64,000 bases of DNA from Puniceibacterium sediminis (GCF_900188035.1 NZ_FZNN01000009.1:1-64000); one strand, 5' to 3'; shown: positions 33,807 to 42,863, numbered from the stretch's first letter. Translations and numbers: made by a program. The notes: generated from the sequence alone by a model not told the origin.

Positions 33807-34811
33807 TTACCCTATCTCGGACTCGGCACGGCCCCGGGCGAACTGCGATACCGTGACCGCCAGGATCAGCGCACCGCCATTGAATGCCGACGTGACCCAT
33901 AGCGGAATGCCCAGCATCGTAAGCCCGGTGATCCCGGTGGCGAGAAAATAGACCGAAACAACAGCCCCCCATGGATTGAAACGGCCCGGCTGGATGGCCG
34001 TTGCCCCAAGGAACGCGGCGGCGAAGGCCGGCAGCAGGAAGTTAAGCCCGGAGAATGGATCGGCAGCCCCAAGCAAGCCGGCATAGATCACGCCCGCGAT
34101 CGCCGACAAGAAGGCAGAGGCGACAAGGCAGCCAACCCGGACCCGGCCCACGTCGATGCCCGACAGTCGCGCTACTTCGCGGCCGCGCCCGACGAAAAGA
34201 ATACGGCGGCCCATCGGGGTGAATTCGAAGACCAGCCAGATCACGAAAGCGATCACGATCACGTAGTAGAAGGCATAGGAAATGCCGAAAAGTCGGCCGC
34301 GGGCCACCAGGTCGATCAGATCGCGGGAGATGCCGCCAATGGTCGAGGAGTTGGTCATCCACTGCACCAGCCCGGTGACGATCGACGTGGTGCCCATTGT
34401 CACAACAAGCGAATGGATGCGCACATAGACGATGAAGAAGGCGTTGATCAGCCCTAGGATGATGCCAAAGCACAAAGCGACCATCACGGCAAACACGATC
34501 GGCACGCCATGCACCGCATTCAGCACGCCTACGGTCACGGCTGATAGCGTCAGCATGGCACCGACCGAAAGATCGTAGTCGCCCGCCGTCAGTGGAATCA
34601 CCAGCGCCAGCGCCAGCACCGCGCCCGGCGCCTGCGTCGCAAAGAGGACCGAGAAGTTGGTCCAGCTCAGGAAGATGCCCGGAAGGACCAGCCCGAAGAT
34701 GCCGATGATCAGCAACCAGACGACGATCAGAGCAAAACGCTCGATCAGACTTTTGATGTTCACGGCCTTTCGACCGGCCGCATCACGCGACATCGAGAGT
34801 TGTGTTTGCAT
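33807..34811 (-). CDS. ribose-type ABC transporter permease
   Basis: 334 residues, BPD_transp_2 with eight or nine hydrophobic segments. Landmarks of the RbsC type: VIPLTAGDYDLSVGAMLTLSAV, LGLINAFFIVYVRIHSLVVTMGT, GRRILFVGRGREVARLSGID and GATAIQPGRFNPWGAV. The start is uncertain: ATG 34811 has a GAGG site; 34826 and 34793 are alternatives. Each overlaps the end of the ATPase gene. It forms the channel for the sugar-type importer. Confidence 0.88.
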   Translation of the reverse strand: MQTQLSMSRDAAGRKAVNIKSLIERFALIVVWLLIIGIFGLVLPGIFLSWTNFSVLFATQAPGAVLALALVIPLTAGDYDLSVGAMLTLSAVTVGVLNAVHGVPIVFAVMVALCFGIILGLINAFFIVYVRIHSLVVTMGTTSIVTGLVQWMTNSSTIGGISRDLIDLVARGRLFGISYAFYYVIVIAFVIWLVFEFTPMGRRILFVGRGREVARLSGIDVGRVRVGCLVASAFLSAIAGVIYAGLLGAADPFSGLNFLLPAFAAAFLGATAIQPGRFNPWGAVVSVYFLATGITGLTMLGIPLWVTSAFNGGALILAVTVSQFARGRAESEIG

Positions 34812-36339
34812 AGCATGCCTCGGCAATATTGTCTTTTGAGATTTGGTCGCCCGTCAGTTCGTCGACGATGCGACCGCGGGCAAAGATGAGGACTCTGGTA
34901 CAGAGATCCGCCAGTTGCTCGCTGTCGGAGCTGGCACAAATCACCGCCGATCCGCGGTCCGCGGCATCGCGGATAACGCCATAGACCTGCTGGCGGGTGC
35001 CGACATCCACACCCTGCGTCGGTTCGTCCAGCATCAGAAGCTCCGGTTCGCGGATCAGCCATTTTGCCAAAAGAACCTTTTGTGCGTTGCCGCCGGAAAG
35101 CTGCCCCAGATCGAGGCTCGGGTCATTCGGCCTGACCTCGTATTCCTCCGCGATTTCTGTCGCGCGTTGACGCATGGCGCGGCGGTTCAGGCCGAACTTT
35201 CCGATGAAACGTTCAAGATCAAGCAGCAGCATGTTCTCTCGGATCGAAAGCGACGCGACGCCGCTTGCCTTGGGGCGATCCGAAGGCAGCAGGGCCATCT
35301 TCTGCGCCACCGCGATCTTTGGCTGCATGCTGCGCAGATCATAGGTCTGGCCAGACATCGTCAACGAGCCCGTGGTTGTGGGCGTCGCGCCAAACATCAG
35401 GTAGGGCACCTTTTCGTATCCTGACCCGAGCAATCCGGTCATGCCGAGGATCTCGCCCTCGGCCACGTCGAGTGCGGGAACGGAAAGCCCCGGTTCCTCG
35501 ATGCCGCGGACAGAGACCTTGATCTTTCGCGTCCTGTCCGGCTGCGCCTTGGTGACGCTGCGCTGGACCCTGCGGCCGATGATGCCTTCGACGAAATTGT
35601 CATGCGAGGCGTCTTTGGTGACGAGCGTGCCGCTCACCGCGCCGTCACGCAGAATGGTGGCCCGGTCGGTGATTTCCCGCACCTCGTCGATGTCATGGGA
35701 AATGAAGATCACGCTGTCGCCATGTGCGACCACTTGACGGACCAGGTCGAAAAGCCGGTCCACTCCTTCCTTGGGCAGGAAGGGTGTCGGCTCGTCCAGG
35801 ATCAACAGACCCTGCCCGCCGGTGCGGGAGTCTTCGCGCCTCAGATCCTCCGCAGCCCGCATGATGGCAAGCAGCGCCTGATCGGTCTGGCTGAGAGTGC
35901 CGGTCATGGCCTTGACGTCGAAATGAATGCCAAAACGGTCAAAGGTTGCCTGCGCCGCGCGGCTTTCAGCCCGCCAGTCAATCCGCGCCTTGCGCGCAAC
36001 GACAGAGGCGACGCGCATGTTTTCCAGCACTGTAAGGCTGGGTATCAGGCCGAGGTGCTGATGCACGAAGGCCATCTGGAAATCCCGGAAAGCCCCGGCC
36101 TTCATCGGCAGCGGCAGTGGCCGCCCGAAAACCGAAATGGACCCGCCGGGGTCTGGCGGATGATAACCCGCCAGGACTTTGACAAAGGTGGATTTGCCTG
36201 ATCCGTTCTGCCCAAGAAGGCCGTGGACCTCTCCGGGCAGAACGCTGAAGTCGATGCCTTTGAGGGCTTTTGAGCCCCCAAAGGTCTTTGCGATCGCGGA
36301 CACCTTCAGAGCGGGCACCTTGGCCTTCTCATCCATCAT
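34783..36339 (-). CDS. ribose-type ABC transporter ATPase (double domain)
   Basis: 518 residues, RbsA/MglA type with two ATPase halves. First half: Walker A GQNGSGKSTF (about 43), Walker B LLILDEPTPFLP, but the signature is GTLSQTDQALLAI instead of an LSGGQ-like form. Second half: degenerate Walker A region (GLLGSGYEKVPYLMFG), clear signature LSGGNAQKVLLAKWL, Walker B LLMLDEPTQGVDVG. The asymmetric second Walker A is usual for this family; the first-half signature is more divergent. ATG 36339 follows GGAAGGAG. Second gene of the operon. Confidence 0.9.
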   Translation of the reverse strand: MMDEKAKVPALKVSAIAKTFGGSKALKGIDFSVLPGEVHGLLGQNGSGKSTFVKVLAGYHPPDPGGSISVFGRPLPLPMKAGAFRDFQMAFVHQHLGLIPSLTVLENMRVASVVARKARIDWRAESRAAQATFDRFGIHFDVKAMTGTLSQTDQALLAIMRAAEDLRREDSRTGGQGLLILDEPTPFLPKEGVDRLFDLVRQVVAHGDSVIFISHDIDEVREITDRATILRDGAVSGTLVTKDASHDNFVEGIIGRRVQRSVTKAQPDRTRKIKVSVRGIEEPGLSVPALDVAEGEILGMTGLLGSGYEKVPYLMFGATPTTTGSLTMSGQTYDLRSMQPKIAVAQKMALLPSDRPKASGVASLSIRENMLLLDLERFIGKFGLNRRAMRQRATEIAEEYEVRPNDPSLDLGQLSGGNAQKVLLAKWLIREPELLMLDEPTQGVDVGTRQQVYGVIRDAADRGSAVICASSDSEQLADLCTRVLIFARGRIVDELTGDQISKDNIAEACYANTTLDVA

Positions 36340-36364
36340 GCTAGCGCTCCTTCCGTGTCCAAAC

Positions 36365-37486
36365 TCACTCCATCATCCAGGATTTGTGGAACCCTTTGAC
36401 GTAGTCGTCACCATACCCCTTGTTGGGAACGGCCGGAACGCCTGCCGTTTCGATGTTGGACTCGTCAAACAGGTAGTAAGGTACGCCAATGTCCTTGGGC
36501 ATCGGCAGGCCGGCGAGGCCGCGCATGTATCCGTCGATTGTCGCACGCGCGATCCAGTCCAGGCTTTCTCCGATGTCCATCTCGACCTGTCCTTCCCGGA
36601 TGAAGTCCAGGACAAAGGGAGTGCCGTTGGATGTCGCGATCTTGACCGTCTCGGACTTGCCAGTCAGTTCGACCGCAGGCACGACGAATTGGCTCATGGA
36701 GTCATAGATCGGAATGACATAGTTGGCAGTCGGGTTGGCCAGGAGCGCAGACTGCAGGGAGGGCTGAATCTTGGTGCCCCATTCGGTGATTCCGACGTTG
36801 ATCTCCTGCAGGATCTCGCATTTTGCACAGTTTTCCGTCAGCGCGTCGTGGATGCCCTGAACCAGCGGCGCGGTCGGCGGAACCTCGTCGGATTTCACCA
36901 CGATCGCACGGGCATCGCCGCCGGTCTTGTAGATCATCCAGTTGCCCAGGATATAGCCCTGACCGTAGAAGCTGACGGGCAGGTCACCGGCAAGAAGTTC
37001 GTTTGCGGGCTGCGACGGATCGTAAAAATGCGAAGTAAAGACCTTTACGCCGGCCTCCCTGGCAGCCTCGATCTGCGGTTCGACCACGGCCGGGTTGACG
37101 CCCGAGATCAAGTCCACGATGTCGAAGTCGTTGGCGATGGCGTATTCGATGCCTTGCACCCACTGGTTCGGGTTACCCTGGTTTTCCCATTCGCGGACTT
37201 CGAGGCCGATCTCCTTGCCGACAGCAATCTCGCGCTGGATGATTCCCTTTAGGAACTGGTTGGCGGAGGTGTTCGGGATCGAGAGCATCTTTTTGCCTTC
37301 GGCCACCTTGCGGATATCGAAGGCCTCTCCGGCGGGTTCATAAACCGGCACAGCGCGGTGGCTTTCGATGATTTCCGTCGCCCGTGCAAGACCGTCTGCA
37401 GCTTCATCGGCAAGCGTCGGCACGGCCCCCATGGCGGTGATGAGCGCGGCAACCGAAGCGCGGTTGAAGTAGCGTCGAATTTTCAT
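36365..37486 (-). CDS. sugar-type ABC transporter substrate-binding protein
   Basis: 373 residues, Peripla_BP_4 (RbsB-like). N-terminal Sec signal peptide (KIRRYFNRASVAALITAMGAVPTLADE), then KKMLSIPNTSANQFLKGIIQREIAVG and the ligand-binding-fold blocks GVNPAVVEPQIEAAREAGVKVFTSH. ATG 37486 follows GGGGAA; an upstream frame start at 37537 would put the operator inside the gene. It is the first gene of the minus-strand operon, with an operator at 37533-37546. Two Cys in ENCAKCEIL are unusual for such a protein. The ligand may be a sugar or ureide-like compound. Confidence 0.87.
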   Translation of the reverse strand: MKIRRYFNRASVAALITAMGAVPTLADEAADGLARATEIIESHRAVPVYEPAGEAFDIRKVAEGKKMLSIPNTSANQFLKGIIQREIAVGKEIGLEVREWENQGNPNQWVQGIEYAIANDFDIVDLISGVNPAVVEPQIEAAREAGVKVFTSHFYDPSQPANELLAGDLPVSFYGQGYILGNWMIYKTGGDARAIVVKSDEVPPTAPLVQGIHDALTENCAKCEILQEINVGITEWGTKIQPSLQSALLANPTANYVIPIYDSMSQFVVPAVELTGKSETVKIATSNGTPFVLDFIREGQVEMDIGESLDWIARATIDGYMRGLAGLPMPKDIGVPYYLFDESNIETAGVPAVPNKGYGDDYVKGFHKSWMME

Positions 37487-37532
37487 GACATTCCCCTGTT
37501 GATTTTGTTTCTCTATTTTTTTGGCAACGCAT

Positions 37533-37546
37533 CGCATGCGTATGCA
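37533..37546. promoter_or_regulatory. TGCATRCGYATGCA operator upstream of ABC operon
   Basis: CGCATGCGTATGCA, 13 of 14 positions of the consensus. It lies 46 bases upstream of the binding-protein ATG on the minus strand, close enough to overlap its promoter. Confidence 0.7.
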
Positions 37547-37776
37547 AGCACGATTGAAAGGAAGTGATCATTTGTCAATCTTCTTCTGATGACTCTGCGT
37601 CCATGCGGCGCCTCCCGGCCACAAAAATAGACATTCGCCTGAATCTACTGGGTTAAATTTCCTCTTGTTTTATAACAAAATGCCGCCCTTTAGGGTAGGC
37701 CGCCGTGAATGTGGGCTTTGGGACTGACCTTTGCCTCAATCTGCGACTTGACACCTGAAGCGAATGCTGGCGACTC

Positions 37777-37790
37777 TGCATGCGTATGCG
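37777..37790. promoter_or_regulatory. TGCATRCGYATGCA operator upstream of hisD-like gene
   Basis: TGCATGCGTATGCG, 13 of 14 positions of the consensus, 86 bases before the hisD-like ATG and 230 bases from the divergent site at 37533. A TTGACA box precedes it (37748-37753). The 390-base divergent region (37487-37876) holds no gene; it is the shared control region. Confidence 0.7.
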
Positions 37791-37876
37791 TAAAGCGAAA
37801 TGAATCGTCGGGCCGCTCTTTGCGGTCAGGAAACTGAGGGACGCCCGTTGACGGGCGCGGAAGGAAGGGCGCCGAG

Positions 37877-39187
37877 ATGCCGATTGAATACCTAAAGAGC
37901 GGCAGGTCCGCGACAGACCGGAACGCAGACGATGCCAAGGTGCGCTCGACCGTAGAGGCGACACTGGCAGACATCGAAGAGCGCGGCGATGCTGCCGTCC
38001 GCGATCTGTCGTCGAAGTTCGACGGCTATTCGCCTGAGAGCTTCCGTCTGAGCGAGTCCGACATCGAAGCGCTGATTTCTCGCGTCCCGGCCCGCGATCT
38101 GGAAGACATCCGGTTCGCACAGGCACAAGTCCGGCGTTTCGCCGAGGCACAAAGGGACTCGATGCGCGATATCGAGATCGAGACCGAACCCGGCGTAATT
38201 CTGGGGCATCGGAACCTGCCGGTACAGTCAGTTGGCTGCTATATTCCGGGCGGCAAATTCCCGATGGTCGCCTCTGCCCACATGTCGGTTCTTACGGCGA
38301 CTGTTGCCGGCGTGCCCAGGATCGCCGCCGCGACGCCGCCCTTCAAGGGAGAACCCAATCCGGCAGTGATAGCGGCCATGCATCTGGGCGGCGCGCACGA
38401 GATCTATGTCCTCGGCGGCATCCAGGCGATCGGCGCGATGGCAATCGGAACCGAGTCGATCGACCCGGTTCACATGCTGGTCGGCCCCGGCAATGCCTTC
38501 GTCGCCGAGGCGAAGCGTCAGCTTTACGGTCGGGTCGGGATCGATCTCTTCGCAGGTCCGACCGAAACCATGGTCATCGCCGATACCACGGTGGACGCTG
38601 AACTCTGTGCAACCGACCTGCTTGGGCAGGCCGAGCACGGATACAATTCGCCGGCGATCCTGGTTACGAACAGCCGGGCACTGGCGGAAGAGACGCTGAA
38701 GGAAATTGACCGGATCCTCGGGATCCTCCCGACGGCGGACACTGCAGGCAAAAGCTGGGAAGACTACGGCGAAGTCATTCTGTGCGACACCTATGACGAG
38801 ATGCTGCAAGTTGCCAACGACATCGCGTCGGAACATGTTCAGGTCATGACCGATCGTGATGACTGGTTCCTGGAAAACATGCATTCCTATGGCGCGCTCT
38901 TTCTCGGGCCGCGGACCAACGTGGCCAATGGCGACAAGGTGATCGGCACGAACCACACCCTTCCGACCAAGAAGGCGGGTCGATATACCGGGGGTTTGTG
39001 GGTTGGCAAGTTCCTGAAAACCCACAGCTATCAGCGGATTGTCACTGACGAGGCGGCGGCGTCTATCGGGGCTTATGGCTCCCGGCTGTGCATGTTGGAA
39101 GGCTTTGTCGGTCATGCCGAGCAATGCAATGTGCGTGTCAGGCGCTACGGCAAACGCAATGTCCCCTATGGCGAGGCCGCAGAATGA
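37877..39187 (+). CDS. histidinol dehydrogenase-like NAD-dependent dehydrogenase (HpsN-like)
   Basis: 436 residues. HisD-family blocks: [78 protein letters not shown] and a C-terminal [11 protein letters not shown] His. At the place where HisD has a zinc-ligand Asp (V-A-D-F-x-K) this protein reads VGKFLK. It is not next to other his genes. HisD relatives such as sulfopropanediol dehydrogenase HpsN make a primary alcohol into an acid in two NAD steps, and an analogous double oxidation is plausible here. Overlaps the SDR gene by four bases; controlled from the operator at 37777. Confidence 0.8.
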   Translation: MPIEYLKSGRSATDRNADDAKVRSTVEATLADIEERGDAAVRDLSSKFDGYSPESFRLSESDIEALISRVPARDLEDIRFAQAQVRRFAEAQRDSMRDIEIETEPGVILGHRNLPVQSVGCYIPGGKFPMVASAHMSVLTATVAGVPRIAAATPPFKGEPNPAVIAAMHLGGAHEIYVLGGIQAIGAMAIGTESIDPVHMLVGPGNAFVAEAKRQLYGRVGIDLFAGPTETMVIADTTVDAELCATDLLGQAEHGYNSPAILVTNSRALAEETLKEIDRILGILPTADTAGKSWEDYGEVILCDTYDEMLQVANDIASEHVQVMTDRDDWFLENMHSYGALFLGPRTNVANGDKVIGTNHTLPTKKAGRYTGGLWVGKFLKTHSYQRIVTDEAAASIGAYGSRLCMLEGFVGHAEQCNVRVRRYGKRNVPYGEAAE

Positions 39188-39945
39188 GCGGCCCGACTGA
39201 CGCATTTCGGGTCCAAGGCAAGCGGGCGCTTGTCACCGGGGCAGGGCGCGGACTGGGCCGCGCCATCGCGGAAACGCTGGCTGAGGCGGGGGCGGATGTC
39301 ACGCTCGTCGCCCGGAGCAGGGACGAAATCGCCACTGTTGCAGGCGACTTGAGAGAGAGGGGGCTGCAGGCCGGTACCTTGGTCGCGGATGTCACCGACG
39401 TGGGCGCCTTCGCCGCGTCGCTGGACACGCTCTGCCCCTTCGATGTTTTCGTAAACAATGCAGGTACGAACCGCCCAGGCCCGCTTCTGGAGGTGACGGA
39501 AGCCGATTACGACGCGGTCATGTCCTTGAATGTCCGGGCCGCGGTCTTTGCCGCGCAGGCGGTTGCCCGTGGCATGATCCGCGTCGGCAAGGGCGGATCT
39601 ATCATTAACATGTCTTCGCAGATGGGGCATGTCGGGGCCGCCAAGCGGACGATCTATTGTGCATCGAAATGGGCGCTGGAAGGGTTCACCAAGGCGCTGG
39701 CCGTCGAACTCGGACAGCATCGCATCCGCGTCAACACAATCTGCCCCACCTTTATCGACACGCCGCTGACCCGGCCGTTCTTTAAGGACGAGTCCTTCCG
39801 GAATGACGTGCTGGGCCGCATCAAGCTGGGGCGCCTCGGAACGACCGAGGAGGTCGCGCAAGGGGCGCTCTACCTTGCATCTGATGCGTCCTCGCTCATG
39901 ACCGGCAGTGCGCTGATGCTTGATGGAGGATGGACGGCAGATTGA
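39184..39945 (+). CDS. SDR-family oxidoreductase
   Basis: 253 residues. [20 protein letters not shown] (about 19-38), NNAGTN, catalytic Ser in [11 protein letters not shown] and Y-x-x-x-K in [21 protein letters not shown], ending [13 protein letters not shown] 39184 overlaps the hisD-like stop, so the two are coupled. The pair could interconvert stereoisomers of a secondary alcohol or oxidise the product of the HisD-like enzyme, as SDRs do beside HpsN. Substrate unknown. Confidence 0.85.
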   Translation: MSGPTDAFRVQGKRALVTGAGRGLGRAIAETLAEAGADVTLVARSRDEIATVAGDLRERGLQAGTLVADVTDVGAFAASLDTLCPFDVFVNNAGTNRPGPLLEVTEADYDAVMSLNVRAAVFAAQAVARGMIRVGKGGSIINMSSQMGHVGAAKRTIYCASKWALEGFTKALAVELGQHRIRVNTICPTFIDTPLTRPFFKDESFRNDVLGRIKLGRLGTTEEVAQGALYLASDASSLMTGSALMLDGGWTAD

Positions 39946-40214
39946 GGCAACCGGAAAGAAGTTGGAACTGACGACTTCCCGTCGTCAAGGGCTTTGGGGC
40001 AGATGGCGGTCTGGCTGTAGATTTCCACGCAGACGTGTGCCGGTATATCTATCGATAAGTGAGCCGCCTTTAGTTTTGTTTCGGGTGAAAGGCTTTAGTC
40101 ACTGGGTGATTGTCCGTCCTCTTGTCCGCGCTGCCGCTGCCATGACCGGCCTGGCACCAGTTCCACATGACAGCGGGGTGATGCGAGGTCGCAGAATGAT
40201 TGCAGGCAGATGAC

Positions 40215-40414
40215 GGATTCTGCGAGATGTTTTTTTCCACGCTGCACTCGCTGCCGCCTGCCACAATCCAGTTCTCAAGCCGGTTGCCAAGCGTCTCAAA
40301 GAGCGCGGAAAACCACACAAACTCGTCATCATCGCAATCGCACGAAGGCTGGTCGCAATAGCCAACGCGATCATCAAAACAGGCATACCCTCGCAGGTAC
40401 AGCCCCGCGAATAG
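40215..40414 (+). pseudogene. IS110-family transposase C-terminal remnant
   Basis: One plus-strand frame reads RDVFFHAALAAACHNPVLKPV, then AKRLKERGKPHKLVIIAIARRL and VAIANAIIKTG, ending at TAG 40412-40414. This is the end of IS116/IS110/IS902-type transposases (NPVL-x-x-F-x-x-RL...GKPxK...). Nothing of the catalytic half remains. The rest of 39946-40423 holds only a weak inverted repeat (GACGAC-TTCCC-GTCGTC near 39970) and no gene. Confidence 0.6.
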
Positions 40415-40423
40415 ACCTAGTTT

Positions 40424-41026
40424 CTAGGCGCTCTTCATGCGGTTGAATACTTTTCGCAGGAGGAAGACGCCAAGTCCCGCAGAGATGGCCGAAAATGTAA
40501 TGAAACCGGACCAATCGGAGACCAGATCGGTGAGTTCCCCAAGTCTGCTGCCAAACAGATAGCCGAGAGAGACATAGACCGTCACCCAGACCGCCTCTCC
40601 GGCGGCGTCCCAGGCGGTGAAACGCAGCCAGGACATCCGCGCGGCCCCGGCCATCAGGTTCACCCAGGGACCGAGTGCGGCGAAAAGCCAGGTCGAGAAG
40701 AAGACGCCGATGCCGCCCCATTGTGCGACAGCCGATTGCGCGCGGGCAATATGGACGGCGCGTTTGGGATTTCTTTCGATGGCAGCAATGACCGGCGGCC
40801 CGGCCCAGCGGCCGATATGGAAACCGGTCTGATCGCCCAGGATGGCCGCGACGTATGCCGTGCAAAACACCTGCCACAACACAAGGTCGGACGATGCCGC
40901 GAAGGCGCCGCCCGCAAGCATCACCGCGAAGGTCGGGATCGGCACGGCCAGACATGAGAAGTACGCAGCCAACGCGATGATCGGCAGGCCGTAGCTGGCC
41001 AAAAAGCCGAAAAGAACCTCAGTCAT
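40424..41026 (-). CDS. DedA/VTT-family membrane protein
   Basis: 200 residues, four to five hydrophobic segments. The SNARE-associated (VTT) domain is recognisable from FSCLAVPIPTFAVMLAGGAFA, GDQTGFHIGRWAG, FFSTWLFAALGPWVNLMAGAARMSWLRF and the C-terminal GEAVWVTVYVSLGYLFG. DedA proteins are inner-membrane proteins, several of which flip undecaprenyl phosphate or phospholipids. Encoded with the small membrane-anchored protein upstream (overlap of four bases). This pair lies between the accessory island and rplB, where rplW would be expected. Confidence 0.85.
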   Translation of the reverse strand: MTEVLFGFLASYGLPIIALAAYFSCLAVPIPTFAVMLAGGAFAASSDLVLWQVFCTAYVAAILGDQTGFHIGRWAGPPVIAAIERNPKRAVHIARAQSAVAQWGGIGVFFSTWLFAALGPWVNLMAGAARMSWLRFTAWDAAGEAVWVTVYVSLGYLFGSRLGELTDLVSDWSGFITFSAISAGLGVFLLRKVFNRMKSA

Positions 41027-41397
41027 GGGGGGTGAAATCGCGCGGCTTCGATCACGGCCTCCACCTCAGCTATCAGTGTGTCGAGGTCACGCCCCTGTTG
41101 TGCCGCCAGCTCGGCAAGCGTCACGCGGCGGCCCGATCCGTCCATTTCCAGACCCAGGGCTTGGGCCACGACCTCGGGCGGCACTTGCCAGGATCTGGAG
41201 ACGTAGCGCGGGGTCATCCAGCCCGCTATCGACGGGTCGGTCAATCGTGTGTCCGACCATTTGTGCGTTGAGACAGTCAGCCTGACCAGAAAGAACAGCG
41301 CAATGGTCAGCGCGCCCAGAAAGAGCAGGCCAAGGACCGCATGCTTTTTCAGAAACTGGACCACTTGGTTCTTTCTTTTGCCAATCAAACTTACCAT
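41023..41397 (-). CDS. small membrane-anchored hypothetical protein
   Basis: 124 residues. A basic N terminus (KRKNQVVQFLKKHA) precedes one transmembrane segment (about 21-42, VLGLLFLGALTIALFFLVRL). The rest is soluble and periplasmic or cytoplasmic; WMTPRYVSRSWQVPPEVVAQALGL looks like a small helical domain. I do not recognise the family. It overlaps the DedA-family gene (stop/start overlap of four bases) and is probably co-transcribed with it, so it may be an accessory of that transporter-like protein. Confidence 0.65.
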   Translation of the reverse strand: MVSLIGKRKNQVVQFLKKHAVLGLLFLGALTIALFFLVRLTVSTHKWSDTRLTDPSIAGWMTPRYVSRSWQVPPEVVAQALGLEMDGSGRRVTLAELAAQQGRDLDTLIAEVEAVIEAARFHPP

Positions 41398-41546
41398 GAG
41401 GCTACATTGCCGAAATCCCGTTCGGAATCCATGGCTATCGGAAACCGGGAATGCTTTGCCCTATCCGCTTTATCAACTACATCCGGCTTTCCCGCCACGC
41501 CCACTTGACCCTCTGCCCATCCTCCCATAAACGACCCCATCGGCAC

Positions 41547-41575
41547 AGCCCCGGATTCGTCCGGGGTTTGCCTTT
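41547..41575 (+). terminator. UUCG-loop hairpin upstream of rplB
   Basis: CCCCGGA-TTCG-TCCGGGG (41549-41566) is a perfect 7-base stem with a stable TTCG tetraloop, followed by TTTGCCTTTTG. It points rightward though no plus-strand gene ends nearby, so it could be an attenuator in the rplB leader or a leftover terminator of a lost gene. The 341-base gap 41398-41738 otherwise holds a 12-base palindrome (GGGACATGTCCC, 41699-41710) and a possible TTGAAC box at 41661; no rplW. Confidence 0.5.
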
Positions 41576-41738
41576 TGTCCCGCGCGGGTTTGCCTGCGCA
41601 TCGGGACTGCGAAAATCGGGCACCTTCGGGGGCCTATACCCAGGCCACCCTAGTAGCCGGTTGAACAGACCAGCGGGCGGGGGGCTTTAACATAGGCGGG
41701 GACATGTCCCTGCCATCTGCTAACGGAAGACAGAAAGC

Positions 41739-42581
41739 ATGGCACTCAAGTCGTATAAGCCGACGACGCCGGGCCAGCGCGGGCTGGTGCTGATCGACCG
41801 TTCGGAACTGTGGAAAGGACGCCCCGTCAAAGCTCTCACCGAGGGTTTGACGAAATCGGGCGGCCGGAACAATACCGGACGGATCACATCGCGGCGCCGC
41901 GGTGGTGGGGCGAAACGCCTTTACCGGATCGTAGATTTCAAACGTAACAAATTCGACGTATCGGCCACCGTGGCCCGCATCGAATATGACCCCAACCGGA
42001 CAGCGTTCATCGCTCTGGTTCAGTATGACGATGGCGAGCAGGCCTATATCCTGGCACCCCAGCGTCTGGCCATTGGCGACCGTATCGTTGCCTCGAAAAA
42101 GGCCGACATCAAGCCGGGCAACGCAATGCCGTTCTCGGGCATGCCGATCGGTACGATCATCCACAACATCGAACTGAAGCCCGGCAAGGGCGGTCAGATC
42201 GCACGCGCCGCTGGCACCTATGCCCAGTTCGTCGGTCGTGATGGTGGTTACGCACAGATCCGCCTGTCGTCGGGTGAACTGCGTCTGGTACGTCAGGAAT
42301 GCATGGCCACCGTTGGTGCCGTGTCCAACCCCGACAACTCCAACCAGAACTTCGGCAAGGCCGGTCGTATGCGCCACTATGGCAAGCGTCCGAGCGTCCG
42401 TGGTGTCGTCATGAACCCGATCGACCACCCGCATGGTGGTGGTGAAGGTCGGACCTCTGGTGGTCGTCACCCGGTTACTCCGTGGGGCAAGCCGACCAAG
42501 GGTGCCAAGACACGCAATACCAACAAGGCGTCGCAAAAGCTGATCATCCGCTCGCGTCACGCCAAGAAGAAAGGGCGCTAA
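41739..42581 (+). CDS. rplB: 50S ribosomal protein L2
   Basis: 280 residues, full length. Starts [15 protein letters not shown]; the conserved C-terminal [16 protein letters not shown]-like block ([21 protein letters not shown]) carries the His needed for peptidyl-transferase activity. It supports subunit association and the peptidyl-transferase centre in the large subunit. Here it is the first gene of the ribosomal cluster; the S10-operon genes rpsJ, rplC, rplD and rplW that normally precede it are absent from the 41 kb upstream. Confidence 0.97.
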   Translation: MALKSYKPTTPGQRGLVLIDRSELWKGRPVKALTEGLTKSGGRNNTGRITSRRRGGGAKRLYRIVDFKRNKFDVSATVARIEYDPNRTAFIALVQYDDGEQAYILAPQRLAIGDRIVASKKADIKPGNAMPFSGMPIGTIIHNIELKPGKGGQIARAAGTYAQFVGRDGGYAQIRLSSGELRLVRQECMATVGAVSNPDNSNQNFGKAGRMRHYGKRPSVRGVVMNPIDHPHGGGEGRTSGGRHPVTPWGKPTKGAKTRNTNKASQKLIIRSRHAKKKGR

Positions 42582-42584
42582 CCT

Positions 42585-42863
42585 ATGGCTCGCTCTGTAT
42601 GGAAAGGCCCCTTCGTTGACGCATACGTGCTCAAGAAGGCCGAAGCGTCCCGCGAAAGCGGTCGCAACGAAGTTATCAAGATCTGGTCGCGTCGCTCGAC
42701 GATCCTGCCCCAGTTTGTGGGTCTGACGTTTGGCGTCTACAACGGTCGGAAACATATCCCGGTAAACGTCTCCGAGGACATGATTGGTCAGAAGTTCGGT
42801 GAATATTCGCCGACCCGGACCTATCTTGGCCATGCGGCTGACAAAAAAGCGAAGCGGAAGTAA
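42585..42863 (+). CDS. rpsS: 30S ribosomal protein S19
   Basis: 92 residues, usual length. [18 protein letters not shown] and [29 protein letters not shown] are characteristic. S19 sits on the head of the small subunit with S13. It begins three bases after rplB and ends three bases before rplV, within the rplB-rpsS-rplV-rpsC-rplP block. Confidence 0.97.
   Translation: MARSVWKGPFVDAYVLKKAEASRESGRNEVIKIWSRRSTILPQFVGLTFGVYNGRKHIPVNVSEDMIGQKFGEYSPTRTYLGHAADKKAKRK

Noticed and set aside
37877-39187. Histidine biosynthesis hisD
   Set aside because: No his genes nearby, an apparent zinc-ligand substitution, coupling to an SDR and a regulon operator point to a catabolic homologue.
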